A stretch of 64,000 nt of DNA from Polaromonas sp. C04 (GCF_002002705.1 NZ_MUNS01000022.1:124001-188000); one strand, 5' to 3'. Shown: positions 14,134-24,063, numbered from the stretch's first letter. Notes: a model not told the origin generated them from the letters alone. Program-made: numbers and translations.

Positions 14134-14610
14134 ATGCAGGTATTTGGAAACGTGGCTACGGAACCCGTCCGTAAGGAGAGCAAGACCACAAAAAGAGCCT
14201 ATTACGAACTGAGGCTGTGCGAGAGTCAGCGGGGGGTGGACCCGAGCCCTTGTTGGTACTCAGTTCGAATCATGAAGGAGTCGAACCCGGGGCTGGCCAA
14301 GGGTGACTTCGTCAAGGTCACGGGAAAACTCAAAGTCGACTTCTATGTCGGAAGAGACGGCAAACCCTCGGGCACTTTGCTCATTATTGCCTTTGAAGCC
14401 AGCAAAATCGCCAGGCCGTCGACATTACAAGGTGGAGTGGATTCCGCTGCACCCGTTGCTCCTCGAGAAACGGTAAAGGAGCAGGCGCTGGCGCCACAAC
14501 AGGGGCAACCTCCGGAGCTGGCGCCGAGAAAGACGCAGGTACAAACGCAGGAACGACAGCTGGCAACGGAATCTCAGCACGAATCTGATTGGTCAACCCT
14601 TTACAGCTGA
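14134..14610 (+). CDS. SSB-like OB-fold single-strand DNA-binding protein
   Basis: 158 residues from the ATG at 14134 (MQVFGNVATEPVRKES), chosen because GAGG lies 8 nt upstream; in-frame ATGs at 14116 and 14128 are alternatives. Residues 1-95 follow an SSB-type OB fold: FGNVATEPV, RAYYELRLCESQRG, CWYSVRIMKES, LAKGDFVKVTGKLKVDFYV and a closing strand TLLIIAFEASKIARP. The rest is a Gln/Pro/Glu-rich disordered tail, as in SSBs, but the C-terminus is WSTLYS, not the acidic DDDIPF-type tip. Islands often carry such a protein for their own replication or transfer. Confidence 0.7.
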   Translation: MQVFGNVATEPVRKESKTTKRAYYELRLCESQRGVDPSPCWYSVRIMKESNPGLAKGDFVKVTGKLKVDFYVGRDGKPSGTLLIIAFEASKIARPSTLQGGVDSAAPVAPRETVKEQALAPQQGQPPELAPRKTQVQTQERQLATESQHESDWSTLYS

Positions 14611-14776
14611 AACGAGGTAACGGGGTAACACGCCGAATAACGATGATTTGATTTACGAAGCCACCCTCATGCGGTGGCTTCTTCTTGCCGAAATCCAGCG
14701 TTTGTAGGGCTAACAGCGTTGTCAAACCGTCCCAAGGCAGTACGTTGCTGTTGACCCAGAGAGTCCCTTTTTTCCG

Positions 14777-16555
14777 TCAGGGTTCTGATTTTCCTGGCTT
14801 CTTGAGCCTGACCGGTCCCTTGCCTGGCTGCCATGGCTGTGCTGCGATAGGGAAAAACTTCACTTTTCTGAATTCCGACATCAGGGCTTGCAATGGCACA
14901 TCTGCAGCCCCGTACCCATCCGTTACAGAGCCCTCCCCGCTGGCATGGCCAAGAATGCGCTTGAGATATTTCGATTCAACTTGTGCACTGGTCATCGCAT
15001 CCTTCATGGTGTGACGAAATGAGTAAAGCACTTTTTTAGGGTTGCTGATGCCCAAAACATGCACTTTGTAGCGCCCAAAAAATTTGGAAAACGCTCCAGA
15101 CAGCTTGTCGTGCCAATCATGGGTTAACGAGGGAAACAGGGAGGTCTGGCCTTTGGCTTTCATTGCGTCCATGAACCGGAAAAGGCCAAGGTCAATCAGT
15201 TCGGTTGCCATGGGAACCTTCCGTATGGATTTGTCATTTTTGAGGTTTCGCCATTGCTCCTTGGTCTGCCCGTCGGCGTTCGGCCTCTTTTCCTGAGCCC
15301 CCTCTTCGTCAAGAAACAAATCATCGTCCTGAGAGGGGCGGTCAATAAGGTTGAAATACCAACCATGCACAGGGTCCTGCACCACATCAGAAAGCGCCAG
15401 GCCAGCTATCTCCTCCGTTCTGGCACCCGTGTAATACATCAGGATTGGTATCCAGTAAGAGGCCTCTCCGGATTGACCCTGTGAGCGTAATTGCTGGTGG
15501 TTGAAGATGGGCGATGAAAAAATACGGCCCAGGTCGGCCTTGTCAAAAGGCAATCGACGCTGCTTTCGCTTCTCAAAACTGTTTTGCTTCAAACCAATCG
15601 TATCGATGGCCGGATTGACGGCAAGCGCCCCCTTCCCCTTCGCCACCTTGAAAAGGGACTTTATCTTGGCCAGCCGCTCATTAAGGGTTACGACCGCAAG
15701 ACCACGAGTGGCCATTTCATCCACAAACTTTCGCATCAACTCAGCAGTGACATCGCCAGGGTGATTCACGCCATTGGCTGCGGCCAGTTTCTGCAGTTCA
15801 CGCCATGGCGTCTGAGTCGCAATAGTGGTGCTTTTGGGTCGATTTTTGACATAGTCTCGCCAAACCGCGAATATTGAATCCCAACTGGGTCCTTGTTCTG
15901 ATGACTTGGCAGCCTCACTGGCGGCGAGCTCCTTGGGCGTAGGGACGACAGGTGCAACGTCGTTGGTATTCACGACCTGTCCACTCTGCCGGGCTCGCTG
16001 GTGGTCCAACGATGTCACAACAGCACTCAAGAATGCAGCCCCGGCCCGCCTGGTCTCCTCTGGCGACATTTCGACATCCAGCCCGCACAGATAAATAAAA
16101 CCGTGCATGGCTGGCAAAATTTTGTCGGAACGTCCGGTGGCCAGCATTCGGCCCAATTCAGAGCGCTGCTGCTCCAACCGCGCCCCCAGTCCATCGAATT
16201 CCGCGTCGTCAAGGCCCTCGCTGCGCAGTTGCTCATCGTTAAGCAAGACTTGGCGGACCCAATGGTCTGCCAATGCCTTCAGTTGCTCCTGCGACAAGGA
16301 GTTCAGCTTTTTCCGCGTGTAGAGGGCCTGCTTTTCCTTCAACGCAGTCCGATGCTGGGCGAATTCGGAATCTATCTGGTTGATTTCAACTTTGAGGCGC
16401 TTTTTGGCCTCGCGCAGGTCGGACGTATGCAGACTGCGAGTGATGTGCGTTTGTTTTGGGGGATACGCCGCCAAGAGGGCGGCGGGGATTCGGCGACGGC
16501 AGTATTTCATGCCGGACTTGCCGCGCTCATACAGATTTTCTGAGATTGCTTTCAC
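14777..16555 (-). CDS. tyrosine recombinase (site-specific integrase of the island)
   Basis: 592 residues, starting with GTG at 16555 (GGAG 7 nt upstream). The N-terminus (MKYCRRRIPAALLAAYP...THITRSLHTSDLREAKKR) is the arm-binding type domain of phage-like integrases. A core-binding domain follows (about 230-330) and then the catalytic domain with Arg in YTGARTEEIAGL, the SFRHTMKD box, His in LGHASG and the nucleophile Tyr in DGYGAAD. It catalyses integration and excision. It stands against the 3' end of tRNA-His and reads away from it, the standard layout of islands inserted in tRNA genes. The catalytic residues look complete, so the enzyme may be active. Confidence 0.93.
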   Translation of the reverse strand: MKAISENLYERGKSGMKYCRRRIPAALLAAYPPKQTHITRSLHTSDLREAKKRLKVEINQIDSEFAQHRTALKEKQALYTRKKLNSLSQEQLKALADHWVRQVLLNDEQLRSEGLDDAEFDGLGARLEQQRSELGRMLATGRSDKILPAMHGFIYLCGLDVEMSPEETRRAGAAFLSAVVTSLDHQRARQSGQVVNTNDVAPVVPTPKELAASEAAKSSEQGPSWDSIFAVWRDYVKNRPKSTTIATQTPWRELQKLAAANGVNHPGDVTAELMRKFVDEMATRGLAVVTLNERLAKIKSLFKVAKGKGALAVNPAIDTIGLKQNSFEKRKQRRLPFDKADLGRIFSSPIFNHQQLRSQGQSGEASYWIPILMYYTGARTEEIAGLALSDVVQDPVHGWYFNLIDRPSQDDDLFLDEEGAQEKRPNADGQTKEQWRNLKNDKSIRKVPMATELIDLGLFRFMDAMKAKGQTSLFPSLTHDWHDKLSGAFSKFFGRYKVHVLGISNPKKVLYSFRHTMKDAMTSAQVESKYLKRILGHASGEGSVTDGYGAADVPLQALMSEFRKVKFFPIAAQPWQPGKGPVRLKKPGKSEP

Positions 16556-16594
16556 GTTCCTGCTCCACGTAGTTGTGTGACAGGTCGTGTAACA

Positions 16595-16650
16595 ACCAGA
16601 CTTTATATCTGGTCGTAAGTACTTGATTTACAAGGAAATCAAGTACTTAC
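16595..16650. repeat. two inverted repeats between integrase and tRNA-His
   Basis: ACCAGA-N7-TCTGGT (16595-16613) is followed by a perfect 15-bp inverted repeat, GTAAGTACTTGATTT (16615-16629) and its complement (16636-16650), with loop ACAAGG. The second ends 18 nt from the tRNA CCA end. They could be integrase or excisionase arm sites, or a transcription block between tRNA and island; there is no U-run. The AT-rich content contrasts with the surroundings. Confidence 0.6.
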
Positions 16651-16668
16651 CGGAGCGCTATGGGGGAT

Positions 16669-16745
16669 TGGGGTGGCTGATGGGGCTCGAACCCACGACA
16701 ACAGGAATCACAATCCTGGACTCTACCAACTGAGCTACAGCCACC
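16669..16745 (-). tRNA. tRNA-His (GTG anticodon)
   Basis: The minus strand folds as a full cloverleaf: acceptor GGTGGCT / AGCCACC, D-arm GCTC...GAG(T), anticodon loop TTGTGAT with anticodon GTG, T-arm with GGTTCGAGCCC, and an encoded CCA. It closely resembles E. coli tRNA-His, including the C discriminator. It is the insertion site of the island to its left. Confidence 0.97.
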
Positions 16746-16772
16746 GTTTGAGCATGATTATAGCGGGGCCGG

Positions 16773-18710
16773 CTATTGTGTTGCCGCCTGCGACAACTCT
16801 TCTGCGGTCTTGGCCGCGGGCTTGGGGACCTTGATGGTCGCCTTGAAGCGCTCTTTCAGAAGGTCGTAGTAGGCCAGGGCCTCGGCCGACGCGACCCATT
16901 GCGTGAATTGGGCGCGCTCCTGCGCGGCAGCAGCAGGCGTGGACGGCTCACGTGGAATGATCTTGTTGATTTTGGCGACGGCATAGCCCTGCGCGCCCAG
17001 GTCCACGCCGATAAACGACGGCAGATGGGTACTGTCGGCCCGCAAAATGGCCTCGACGAAGGGGCCGGGCTGGTTTTGCGCCTGATCCCGCGAAACCACG
17101 ACGGCTGGCGGCAGCACGGCCGCCGCCGGGTTGGCCTTCCAGGCCGCCAGCTTGGCCATGCCTTCGGCCTTTGCCAGCGCTGCACCACGGATGGCCAGCA
17201 GGCGCTGGCGCACGTTGTCCTTGACCTCTGCAAACGGCAGGATACGGCTCGGCGTGTAATGCGTCACGCGCCCCGAGACCAGCTGATTGGGAGCCGTTTC
17301 CACCGCCTCGGTATTGCGTTTTTTGTCGATCGAGTCGGGAGCAAACAGCGCTTCCAGAAATTTGGCATTGGCCAGCACGCCGGCCACACCGGGCGCTGGT
17401 TTGCGCGTCACATTGGTCGCCGTCTGGATTTGCAGCTTGAGTTTGTCGGCCACGGGCTTGAGACTATCCGCCTGCTCGTACACGCTGTTCGTGAAGGCAT
17501 CTGCCGTTTCGGCGAATTTGCTCTGGGCCTGCTGGTTCTTCAGGTCGGCCTCGATCTCGGGCTTCATTTCCTCAAAACTGCGCTGCTTCGGTGCCTTGAT
17601 GTCGGTGAGCTTGATGATGTGGTAGCCGTACTCGGTCTCCACCACGTCGCTGATGTCGCCCTTCTTCATCGCAAAAACCGCATCGGCAAAAGGCTTCACC
17701 ATCGCGTCACGGGTGAAGAAGTCGAGGTCGCCCCCCTTGGCCGCCGAACCGGGATCCTGGGAGTCTTTTCGTGCCACATCGGCAAAACTGTCGGGCGCTT
17801 TTTTGACTATTGCCAGCAATTCTTCCGCGTGAGCCTTGGCCTTCTCGCGCTCCGCCGCCGATGCCCCCTTGGGTACGGCGATCAGGATGTGGCTGGCACG
17901 CCGCTCCTCCTGACCGCTCAGGCGCGCGGCATTTTGGTCGTAATAGGTTTTGACATCCTGCGGATTCAGCGTGATTGAATTTTTGACGGTGTCCAGATCG
18001 AGCACCACGTATTCGATGCTGGCCTGCTCGGGCGCCTGGAACAAGGCCTGGTTGCTCTTGTAGAAGGCCTCTAGGTCGGCATCGGTCAGCGTGACCTTGG
18101 CCGCAAAATCAGCGGGGTTGAAGCGCGCAATCTGAACTTCGCGCTTCTCGAGAAAGGCGTTCAGCGCCACATCGGCCTGCGCGGACGTGGCAAAGCTCGT
18201 TCCGGCCAGGCCCACCATGACCTGGCGCGCGGACAGATCGCGACGCACGCCGGCCTCGAACATCTGCGGTGTCATGCCCTGGGCACCGACCAGTTGCCGG
18301 TAGCGGTCCATGTCCAGCGAACCATCGGGCTTGCGCAGCGAGGCGATGGTCGGGTTTTCCTGCAGTGATTGCGCAAGCCGCTGGTCGCTCGTGACGAGTC
18401 TGGATTTGCTGGCCGCCGCAGCCAGCACGTGGTCGCGCACGACCCGTTCCAGCGACGCATAACGCGCCTGCGGCGAATCGAGCAGTTTGGCATCCAGCGT
18501 GGGGTTGGAGGCGCGCAGGCGATCGACTTCGTTCTTGTGCGCGTTGTCCCACTCGTTTTGCGTGATGTCCTGGCCGTCCACCGTCGCCACGGTTTGAGCA
18601 CTCTCGTTGTTGCGGTTGCGCTCGATGCCGAACAGCACAAAGGACGGGATGATCAACAAGAACAACAAACCCAGGACGATTTTGGAGTGCTTGCGGATAG
18701 CTTCAAACAT
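16773..18710 (-). CDS. ppiD: periplasmic folding factor PpiD (SurA/PpiD-type peptidyl-prolyl isomerase)
   Basis: 645 residues from MFEAIRKHSK at 18710; the open frame starts 13 codons earlier but this is the conserved PpiD N-terminus. A single membrane anchor (IVLGLLFLLIIPSFVLFGI) near residues 10-30 places the rest in the periplasm. Next come a SurA-N-like chaperone region, a parvulin rotamase domain (RRASHILIAVPKG to GYHIIKLTDIK, about 270-370) and a C-terminal chaperone domain. It assists folding of secreted proteins at the Sec exit. The gene lies between tRNA-His and tRNA-Val, a core-genome arrangement. Confidence 0.93.
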   Translation of the reverse strand: MFEAIRKHSKIVLGLLFLLIIPSFVLFGIERNRNNESAQTVATVDGQDITQNEWDNAHKNEVDRLRASNPTLDAKLLDSPQARYASLERVVRDHVLAAAASKSRLVTSDQRLAQSLQENPTIASLRKPDGSLDMDRYRQLVGAQGMTPQMFEAGVRRDLSARQVMVGLAGTSFATSAQADVALNAFLEKREVQIARFNPADFAAKVTLTDADLEAFYKSNQALFQAPEQASIEYVVLDLDTVKNSITLNPQDVKTYYDQNAARLSGQEERRASHILIAVPKGASAAEREKAKAHAEELLAIVKKAPDSFADVARKDSQDPGSAAKGGDLDFFTRDAMVKPFADAVFAMKKGDISDVVETEYGYHIIKLTDIKAPKQRSFEEMKPEIEADLKNQQAQSKFAETADAFTNSVYEQADSLKPVADKLKLQIQTATNVTRKPAPGVAGVLANAKFLEALFAPDSIDKKRNTEAVETAPNQLVSGRVTHYTPSRILPFAEVKDNVRQRLLAIRGAALAKAEGMAKLAAWKANPAAAVLPPAVVVSRDQAQNQPGPFVEAILRADSTHLPSFIGVDLGAQGYAVAKINKIIPREPSTPAAAAQERAQFTQWVASAEALAYYDLLKERFKATIKVPKPAAKTAEELSQAATQ

Positions 18711-18727
18711 GCTCAATCTTTCAAAGA

Positions 18728-18759
18728 CAAAAAAAGAAAAGGCGAACAAGCCGTTCGCC
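18728..18759 (-). terminator. terminator after tRNA-Val
   Basis: GGCGAAC (18741-18747) pairs with GTTCGCC (18753-18759), followed on the minus strand by TTTTCTTTTTTTG. It lies 10 nt past the tRNA CCA end and just upstream of the ppiD start, so it ends the HU-tRNA-Val transcript. Confidence 0.8.
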
Positions 18760-18769
18760 TTTGCATCGG

Positions 18770-18845
18770 TGGTGGGTGCTGACGGGTTCGAACCGCCGAC
18801 CTACGCCTTGTAAGGGCGCCGCTCTACCAGCTGAGCTAAGCACCC
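18770..18845 (-). tRNA. tRNA-Val (TAC anticodon)
   Basis: Minus-strand cloverleaf: acceptor GGGTGCT / AGCACCC, D-arm GCTC/GAGC, anticodon stem GCGCC/GGCGT with loop CTTACAA (anticodon TAC), T-arm GGTTCGAACCC-type and encoded ACCA. It starts 15 nt past the HU stop codon, so it is probably co-transcribed with HU. Confidence 0.96.
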
Positions 18846-18860
18846 CACCTAAACGGGTTC

Positions 18861-19133
18861 TCAGTTCAACGCATCTTTCAATGCCTTGCCTGGACGGAAC
18901 TTTGGCACCTTGGCTGCCTTGATTTTAATCGCAGCGCCGGTGCGCGGGTTACGCCCGCTGCGCGCAGCACGTTTACCCACCGCAAAAGTGCCAAAACCCA
19001 CCAGCGACACCGAGCCGCCTTTTTTCAGGGTCGTCTTGACGGCGCCAATGGTGGACTCCAGTGCGCGGGTAGCCGCGGCCTTGGAGATGTCTGCATGCTT
19101 TGCGATGTGCTCAATGAGTTCTGTCTTATTCAC
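18861..19133 (-). CDS. hup: DNA-binding protein HU
   Basis: 90 residues, the usual HU length. The N-terminus [20 protein letters not shown], the core [20 protein letters not shown] and the DNA-arm end [20 protein letters not shown] match HU-beta. It is a nucleoid protein that bends DNA as a dimer. tRNA-Val follows directly. The 289 nt upstream of it hold no further gene. Confidence 0.96.
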   Translation of the reverse strand: MNKTELIEHIAKHADISKAAATRALESTIGAVKTTLKKGGSVSLVGFGTFAVGKRAARSGRNPRTGAAIKIKAAKVPKFRPGKALKDALN

Positions 19134-19422
19134 AAGGGGCCCCTCGTTTGAAAAAAGTTGATCCGGATGTAGTTCAAAAAAATCTCCCGAGGCTTGAGAC
19201 TTCGATCTGTTGATTCTCTCAAACCTTCAGGGAGTTTTTGGTGGCAGCGCCCGCTGCTGCGTCAGATTAGAGCCATGGACTGCCATGGTGTCAATACAGC
19301 TCGCAGCATTACAACGGCGCAAGCGGCAATTTTAGACAGATTTACGCCGCCCCTTGACGCCGGGCGTGCCGATTCGCCACAGTCACTTGCAAATCTTTCG
19401 GATTGACAAGTCTTGCGCACCG

Positions 19423-20508
19423 CTACAAAACGCCCGCGATGGCCTTGCCGAGATCAGCCGTGCCGGCCGTGCCGCCGATGTCCGGTGTGCGCGGCGCACC
19501 GCTTTGGGGATCCAGCACTTTCTCGATGGCGGCCAGCACGGCATCATGGGCCTGCCGATGGCCCAGGAAGTCCAGCATCAGGGCGCCGCACCATATCTGG
19601 CCAATCGGGTTCGCCAGATTTTTGCCCGCAATATCAGGGGCCGAGCCATGCACCGGTTCGAACAGCGACGGGAATTTTTTATCCGGATTCAGGTTGGCGC
19701 TCGGTGCGATGCCGATGGTACCCGTGCAGGCCGGGCCCAGGTCGCTCAGGATATCGCCGAACAGATTGCTGGCCACCACCACGTCGAAGAAATCGGGGCG
19801 CTGCACGAAGTGCGCGGTCAGGATATCGATGTGGAATTTGTCGACGCTGACCGCCGGATAGGCCCTCGCCATCTCGGCCACGCGCTCATCCCAGTACGGC
19901 ATGGTGATCGCGATGCCGTTCGACTTGGTCGCACTGGTCAGGTGTTTCTTCGGGCGTGATTGCGCCAGCTCGAAAGCGAATTTCAGCACACGGTCGACGC
20001 CAATGCGCGACATCACCGTCTCCTGCATCACGATCTCGCGCTCGGTGCCGGCGTACATGCGCCCGCCAATGCTGGAGTACTCGCCTTCGGTGTTCTCGCG
20101 CACGATGACCATGTCGATCTCGCCGGGCTCACGCGGGCTGCCGTCGCGCCGCACCACCGGCGCGATGATGCCGGGCATCAGGCGCGCGGGTCGCAGGTTG
20201 ACGTACTGGTCGAACTCGCGGCGAAACAGCAGCAGCGAGCCCCACAGCGAGACATGGTCGGCGATCTTCTCGGGCCAACCCACCGCCCCGAAGTAGATCG
20301 CATCGTGGCCACCGATCTGGTCCTTCCAGTCGTCCGGCAGCATCTTGCCGTGGCGCTCAAAGTAGTCCCAGCTCGAAAAATCGAAGTGATCGAATTGCAA
20401 GTCAATGCCGAACTTGCGCGCCGCAGCGTCCATCACACGGATGCCCTCGGGCATCACTTCCTTGCCGATGCCGTCACCGGCGATGACCGCGATCCGCTTC
20501 TTGCTCAT
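19423..20508 (-). CDS. ttuC: tartrate / D-malate-type dehydrogenase
   Basis: 361 residues, the normal length of the tartrate dehydrogenase/decarboxylase branch of the isocitrate-isopropylmalate dehydrogenase family. Visible: N-terminal GDGIGKEVMPEG, IVRENTEGEYS, the catalytic Tyr/Lys region SATKSNGIAITMPYWDE, metal-binding ASNLFGDILSDL and the NAD-binding EPVHGSAPDIAGKNLANP. It oxidises tartrate, D-malate or related 2-hydroxy acids with NAD and a divalent metal. Exact substrate cannot be told from sequence. The EamA transporter upstream may be co-transcribed. Confidence 0.88.
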   Translation of the reverse strand: MSKKRIAVIAGDGIGKEVMPEGIRVMDAAARKFGIDLQFDHFDFSSWDYFERHGKMLPDDWKDQIGGHDAIYFGAVGWPEKIADHVSLWGSLLLFRREFDQYVNLRPARLMPGIIAPVVRRDGSPREPGEIDMVIVRENTEGEYSSIGGRMYAGTEREIVMQETVMSRIGVDRVLKFAFELAQSRPKKHLTSATKSNGIAITMPYWDERVAEMARAYPAVSVDKFHIDILTAHFVQRPDFFDVVVASNLFGDILSDLGPACTGTIGIAPSANLNPDKKFPSLFEPVHGSAPDIAGKNLANPIGQIWCGALMLDFLGHRQAHDAVLAAIEKVLDPQSGAPRTPDIGGTAGTADLGKAIAGVL

Positions 20509-20546
20509 GTTTCATGCTCCTTGACCATCACCACAATTGACCCGGC

Positions 20547-21428
20547 TCAGCGCTTCGCTCGCACCACGAGGCTGACCCCGATCGCCGTCAGCGCCGTGCC
20601 GATCACGGTCGTCGCCGTGATGGGCTCGGCAAACAGCAGCCACGCCATCAGTGCCGTGGCGGGCGGCACCAAGTACATCAGACTGGTGACCGACGCCACG
20701 GCGCCACGCTGGATCAGCAGATACAGCAGCGAACTGCCGCCCAGCGTCAACGCCAGCACCGACCAGGCCATGGCGCCGGCCAGCTCGGCGTTCCAGTGCA
20801 TGGTCTCATGCTCCAGCAGCGCAAATGGCAGCGTGACCAGCAAGGCTGCGCCCACCAGCACAGCGTTGGCCGAGCGAACGTCGCAGGGCGCCACAAACCG
20901 CTTCTGGTAGAGCGTGCCGGCCGTGATGCTGAACAGCGCCATGGTGGCCAGCGAGAGGTTGAACCAGTCGGCCTCGCCCCCCTGCCCCAGCCTGCGCGAC
21001 ACCACCAGCGCCAGCCCCGCAAAGCCCAGCGTCAAGCCGGTCCACTGCCGGCGCGTCACGTGCCCGCCCGTGCCCGAGAGCCAGACGGCAGTCAACACCG
21101 GCTGCAAGCCCACGATCAATGACGACAGGCCCGAGCCCATGCCGGCCTTGACGGCAGCCCAGACACCGCCCAGGTAGCCGCCATTCATCAGCACGCCTGT
21201 GACCGCCAGGTGCAGCCACTGCGCACGCGTTTTCGGCCAAGCCACGCGCGACAGCGCGATCCAGGGCAGAAAACACAGAATGGACAGCGCATAGCGCAGC
21301 GCCAGAAACTTCATCGGCGGGGCATACGGCATGCCGTAGCGCGCGACGATGAAGCCGGTGCTCCAGATCACGACGAACACCGCGGGCATGGCCCGCGTAA
21401 AGGCGTCGTCGCGGGCCACCGACGTCAT
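20547..21428 (-). CDS. EamA-family (DMT superfamily) transporter
   Basis: 293 residues with about ten membrane helices in two homologous halves, each of five, the EamA layout. FVVIWSTGFIVARYGMPYAPP at the N-terminus and LLAFAEPIT-like LLFAEPITATTVIGTALTAIG near the C-terminus are typical. It is an inner-membrane exporter of metabolites; substrate unknown. It lies 10 nt downstream of pgsA (stop at 21439) and 38 nt upstream of ttuC, in one direction. Confidence 0.85.
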   Translation of the reverse strand: MTSVARDDAFTRAMPAVFVVIWSTGFIVARYGMPYAPPMKFLALRYALSILCFLPWIALSRVAWPKTRAQWLHLAVTGVLMNGGYLGGVWAAVKAGMGSGLSSLIVGLQPVLTAVWLSGTGGHVTRRQWTGLTLGFAGLALVVSRRLGQGGEADWFNLSLATMALFSITAGTLYQKRFVAPCDVRSANAVLVGAALLVTLPFALLEHETMHWNAELAGAMAWSVLALTLGGSSLLYLLIQRGAVASVTSLMYLVPPATALMAWLLFAEPITATTVIGTALTAIGVSLVVRAKR

Positions 21429-21438
21429 GGCAGCAATG

Positions 21439-22005
21439 TCACTTCACGCGCGCACGGATCTCCGGCAGCGCTTTTTGCAGGTAATAAACCATGGACCAGA
21501 CGGTCAGGATGGCCGCAATCCAGATCAGCCAGGTGCCCCACAAATGGGTGTCGATGCGCCCGAACAGCATGCCGTCGAACAGCAGGAACGGAATGGCCAC
21601 CATTTGCGCCACCGTCTTGAGCTTGCCGATCATGTGCACCGCCACGCTCTTGGAGGCCCCGATCTGGGCCATCCATTCGCGCAGCGCCGAAATGGCAATC
21701 TCGCGGCCGATGATGATGAGCGCCACAAACACATCAACGCGTTGCAGGTACACCAGCACCAGCACGCAGGCGCAGACCAGGAACTTGTCGGCCACCGGAT
21801 CGAGGAAAGCGCCGAACGAAGAGGTCTGGTTCAGTTTGCGCGCTAGGTAGCCATCGAGCCAGTCGGTGGCGGCGAACAGCACGAACATCACGGTGGCAAT
21901 CAGGTTGCGGCTGGGCTGGCTGATGGGCAGGTAGAACACTCCGACGATCAATGGAATCGCGACGATGCGCGCCCAGGTCATGATGGTCGGAATGGTCAGA
22001 AACAT
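21439..22005 (-). CDS. pgsA: CDP-diacylglycerol-glycerol-3-phosphate 3-phosphatidyltransferase
   Basis: 188 residues. The CDP-alcohol phosphotransferase motif D-G-x2-A-R-x8-G-x3-D-x3-D is present as DWLDGYLARKLNQTSSFGAF followed by LDPVADKF. Several membrane helices. It makes phosphatidylglycerol phosphate in the inner membrane. It follows uvrC by 51 nt on the same strand, a gene order (uvrC-pgsA) common in proteobacteria. Confidence 0.95.
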   Translation of the reverse strand: MFLTIPTIMTWARIVAIPLIVGVFYLPISQPSRNLIATVMFVLFAATDWLDGYLARKLNQTSSFGAFLDPVADKFLVCACVLVLVYLQRVDVFVALIIIGREIAISALREWMAQIGASKSVAVHMIGKLKTVAQMVAIPFLLFDGMLFGRIDTHLWGTWLIWIAAILTVWSMVYYLQKALPEIRARVK

Positions 22006-22056
22006 GAGGGCGATTGTGTCATGGCCGGCGATGTGCAGCAGGCAGGCCCGCGGCGC

Positions 22057-24063
22057 CTATCGCAGGGCCCTGTAGATTTCCGCGGCCAGCTCCTTCGAGA
22101 TGCCCTCCACCGTGGCAATGTCCTGCACGCTGGCCGAGGCCACGCCCCGAACCCCGCCAAAGCGCTGCAGCAGCCGGGCGCGGCGTTTCGGGCCGATCCC
22201 CGGGATTTCTTCGAGCTTGCCTCCGCCCACGCGCACCCTGGCGCGTTTGGCCCGCATGCCGGTGATGGCAAAGCGGTGCGCCTCGTCGCGGATTTGCGCG
22301 ACCAGCATCAGGGCCGCGGAATCCTTGCCCAGATAGACCTTGGGGCGGCCGTCGGCAAACACCAGCTCTTCCAGGCCGACCTTGCGGCCCTCGCCCTTTT
22401 CCACGCCCACGATCAGGCTCAAATCAATGCCGAGTTCGGCGAAGACCTCGCGCGCCATGCTGACCTGGCCCTTGCCGCCGTCCACCAGCACCAGGTCGGG
22501 CAGCCGCACGGCGCTGGCGGGCGCCGCCGCGCCGGTGCTGCCTTCATCCGCGCCCTGCGCCGGTGCGCCTGTGGCGTCCTGCGTCCCGTTGTCGGCCTGT
22601 CGGATGGCCTCCACCATCTTGCTGTAGCGCCGCGTCAGCACCTGGCGCATGGCGGCGTAGTCGTCACCCGGCGTGATGTGCTCGATCGAGTAGCGGCGGT
22701 ACTCGGCGCTTTGCATTTTGTGACCCTGAAACACCACACACGAGGCCTGCGTGGCCTCCCCCGCGGTGTGGGAAATGTCGAAGCATTCGATGCGAAAGGC
22801 ATCGAGCTGGTCCGGCACGAGCCCGAGCGCGTCCACCAGCGCGCGGGTGCGGGCCTGCTGCGAGCCCTCTTCGGCCAGCAAACGCGCCAGCGCGATGCCG
22901 GCGTCTTTCTGCGCCATCTCCAGCCAGATGCGGCGCTGCTCGCGCGGCTGGTGCACGGCGCTGATCCGCACGCCGGTTTGCAGCGACAGCGCCTCGATCA
23001 GGCTCTGGCTGACCGGCTCGCTCGTGATCAGCGTGGGCGGCACCGGCACGTCGATGTAGTGTTGCGCGATGAAGGCTTCGAGCACCTGCGCCTCGACCGA
23101 CGGATGGGCCGGCGGCTGCTCATCGTCCACGTCTGCCTGGTACACACCCGTGGCATCTTCCACCTGCGCCGGAAAATAGGGCCGGTCGCCCAGATGCCGC
23201 CCGCCGCGCACCATGGCCAGGTTGACACATGCGCGGCCCCCGTGTACCTGCACCGCCAGGATGTCCACGTCCTTGTCCGACACGTTGTCCACCGCCTGCT
23301 GATGCAGCACGGCCGACAGGGCCGACATCTGGTTGCGCAGCTCGGCCGCCTGCTCGAACTCCAGCCGCTCGGCATGCGCCATCATGCGGGCCTGCAGCGC
23401 GTCCAGCACCTGCTGGGTCTCGCCCTGCAGGAATTTTTCGGCGTCCAGCACATCCTGCGCATAGGCCTCGGGCGAGATGTAATTCACGCAGGGCGCCGAG
23501 CAGCGCTTGATCTGGTACAGCAGACAGGGCCGGGTGCGGTTGCTGAACACCGTGTCCTCGCAGGTGCGCAGCCGGAACACCTTTTGCAGCAGCAGGATCG
23601 ATTCCTTCACCGCCCAGCCATTGGGGAACGGGCCGAAGTAGCGGTGCTTCTTTTCGACCGCGCCGCGGTAGTAGGCGATGCGCGGGAAACTGGCCGACGC
23701 CGGCGCCCCGGCCGCCACCTTGCCGTGGGTACCGGTCATCTTCAGGTACGGATAACTCTTGTCGTCCCGGAACAGGATGTTGTACTTCGGGTTCAGCGCC
23801 TTGATCAGGTTGTTTTCCAGCAGCAGCGCCTCGGCCTCGGAGCGCACCACGGTGGTTTCCATGCGCACGATCTTGCTCACCATGTGACCGATGCGCGTGC
23901 CGCCATGGTCTTTGTGGAAGTAGCTCGAAACCCGCCGCTTCAGGTTGATCGCCTTGCCGACATACAGCAGCTGGCCGTCGGCATCGAAGTAGCGGTACAC
24001 CCCCGGCAGCGCCGGCAGCGCCGCGACCTCGCTCAGCAGTTGTTCGGAATGCGTGTCTGACAT
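22057..24063 (-). CDS. uvrC: excinuclease ABC subunit C
   Basis: 668 residues from [13 protein letters not shown] at 24063; the frame is open 12 codons further. Domains in order: GIY-YIG nuclease ([18 protein letters not shown], about 15-95), a Cys-rich region ([13 protein letters not shown]), a UVR motif ([18 protein letters not shown]), the RNase H-like second nuclease ([29 protein letters not shown]) and C-terminal tandem HhH ([18 protein letters not shown]). It makes the 3' and 5' cuts around bulky lesions with UvrB. An Ala/Gly-rich insertion lies near residue 500. Confidence 0.96.
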   Translation of the reverse strand: MSDTHSEQLLSEVAALPALPGVYRYFDADGQLLYVGKAINLKRRVSSYFHKDHGGTRIGHMVSKIVRMETTVVRSEAEALLLENNLIKALNPKYNILFRDDKSYPYLKMTGTHGKVAAGAPASASFPRIAYYRGAVEKKHRYFGPFPNGWAVKESILLLQKVFRLRTCEDTVFSNRTRPCLLYQIKRCSAPCVNYISPEAYAQDVLDAEKFLQGETQQVLDALQARMMAHAERLEFEQAAELRNQMSALSAVLHQQAVDNVSDKDVDILAVQVHGGRACVNLAMVRGGRHLGDRPYFPAQVEDATGVYQADVDDEQPPAHPSVEAQVLEAFIAQHYIDVPVPPTLITSEPVSQSLIEALSLQTGVRISAVHQPREQRRIWLEMAQKDAGIALARLLAEEGSQQARTRALVDALGLVPDQLDAFRIECFDISHTAGEATQASCVVFQGHKMQSAEYRRYSIEHITPGDDYAAMRQVLTRRYSKMVEAIRQADNGTQDATGAPAQGADEGSTGAAAPASAVRLPDLVLVDGGKGQVSMAREVFAELGIDLSLIVGVEKGEGRKVGLEELVFADGRPKVYLGKDSAALMLVAQIRDEAHRFAITGMRAKRARVRVGGGKLEEIPGIGPKRRARLLQRFGGVRGVASASVQDIATVEGISKELAAEIYRALR

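Noticed and set aside
18369-18813. Plus-strand ORF ending GADGFEPPTYAL
   Set aside because: The terminal peptide is the well-known artefact of reading antisense through a tRNA gene (here tRNA-Val).
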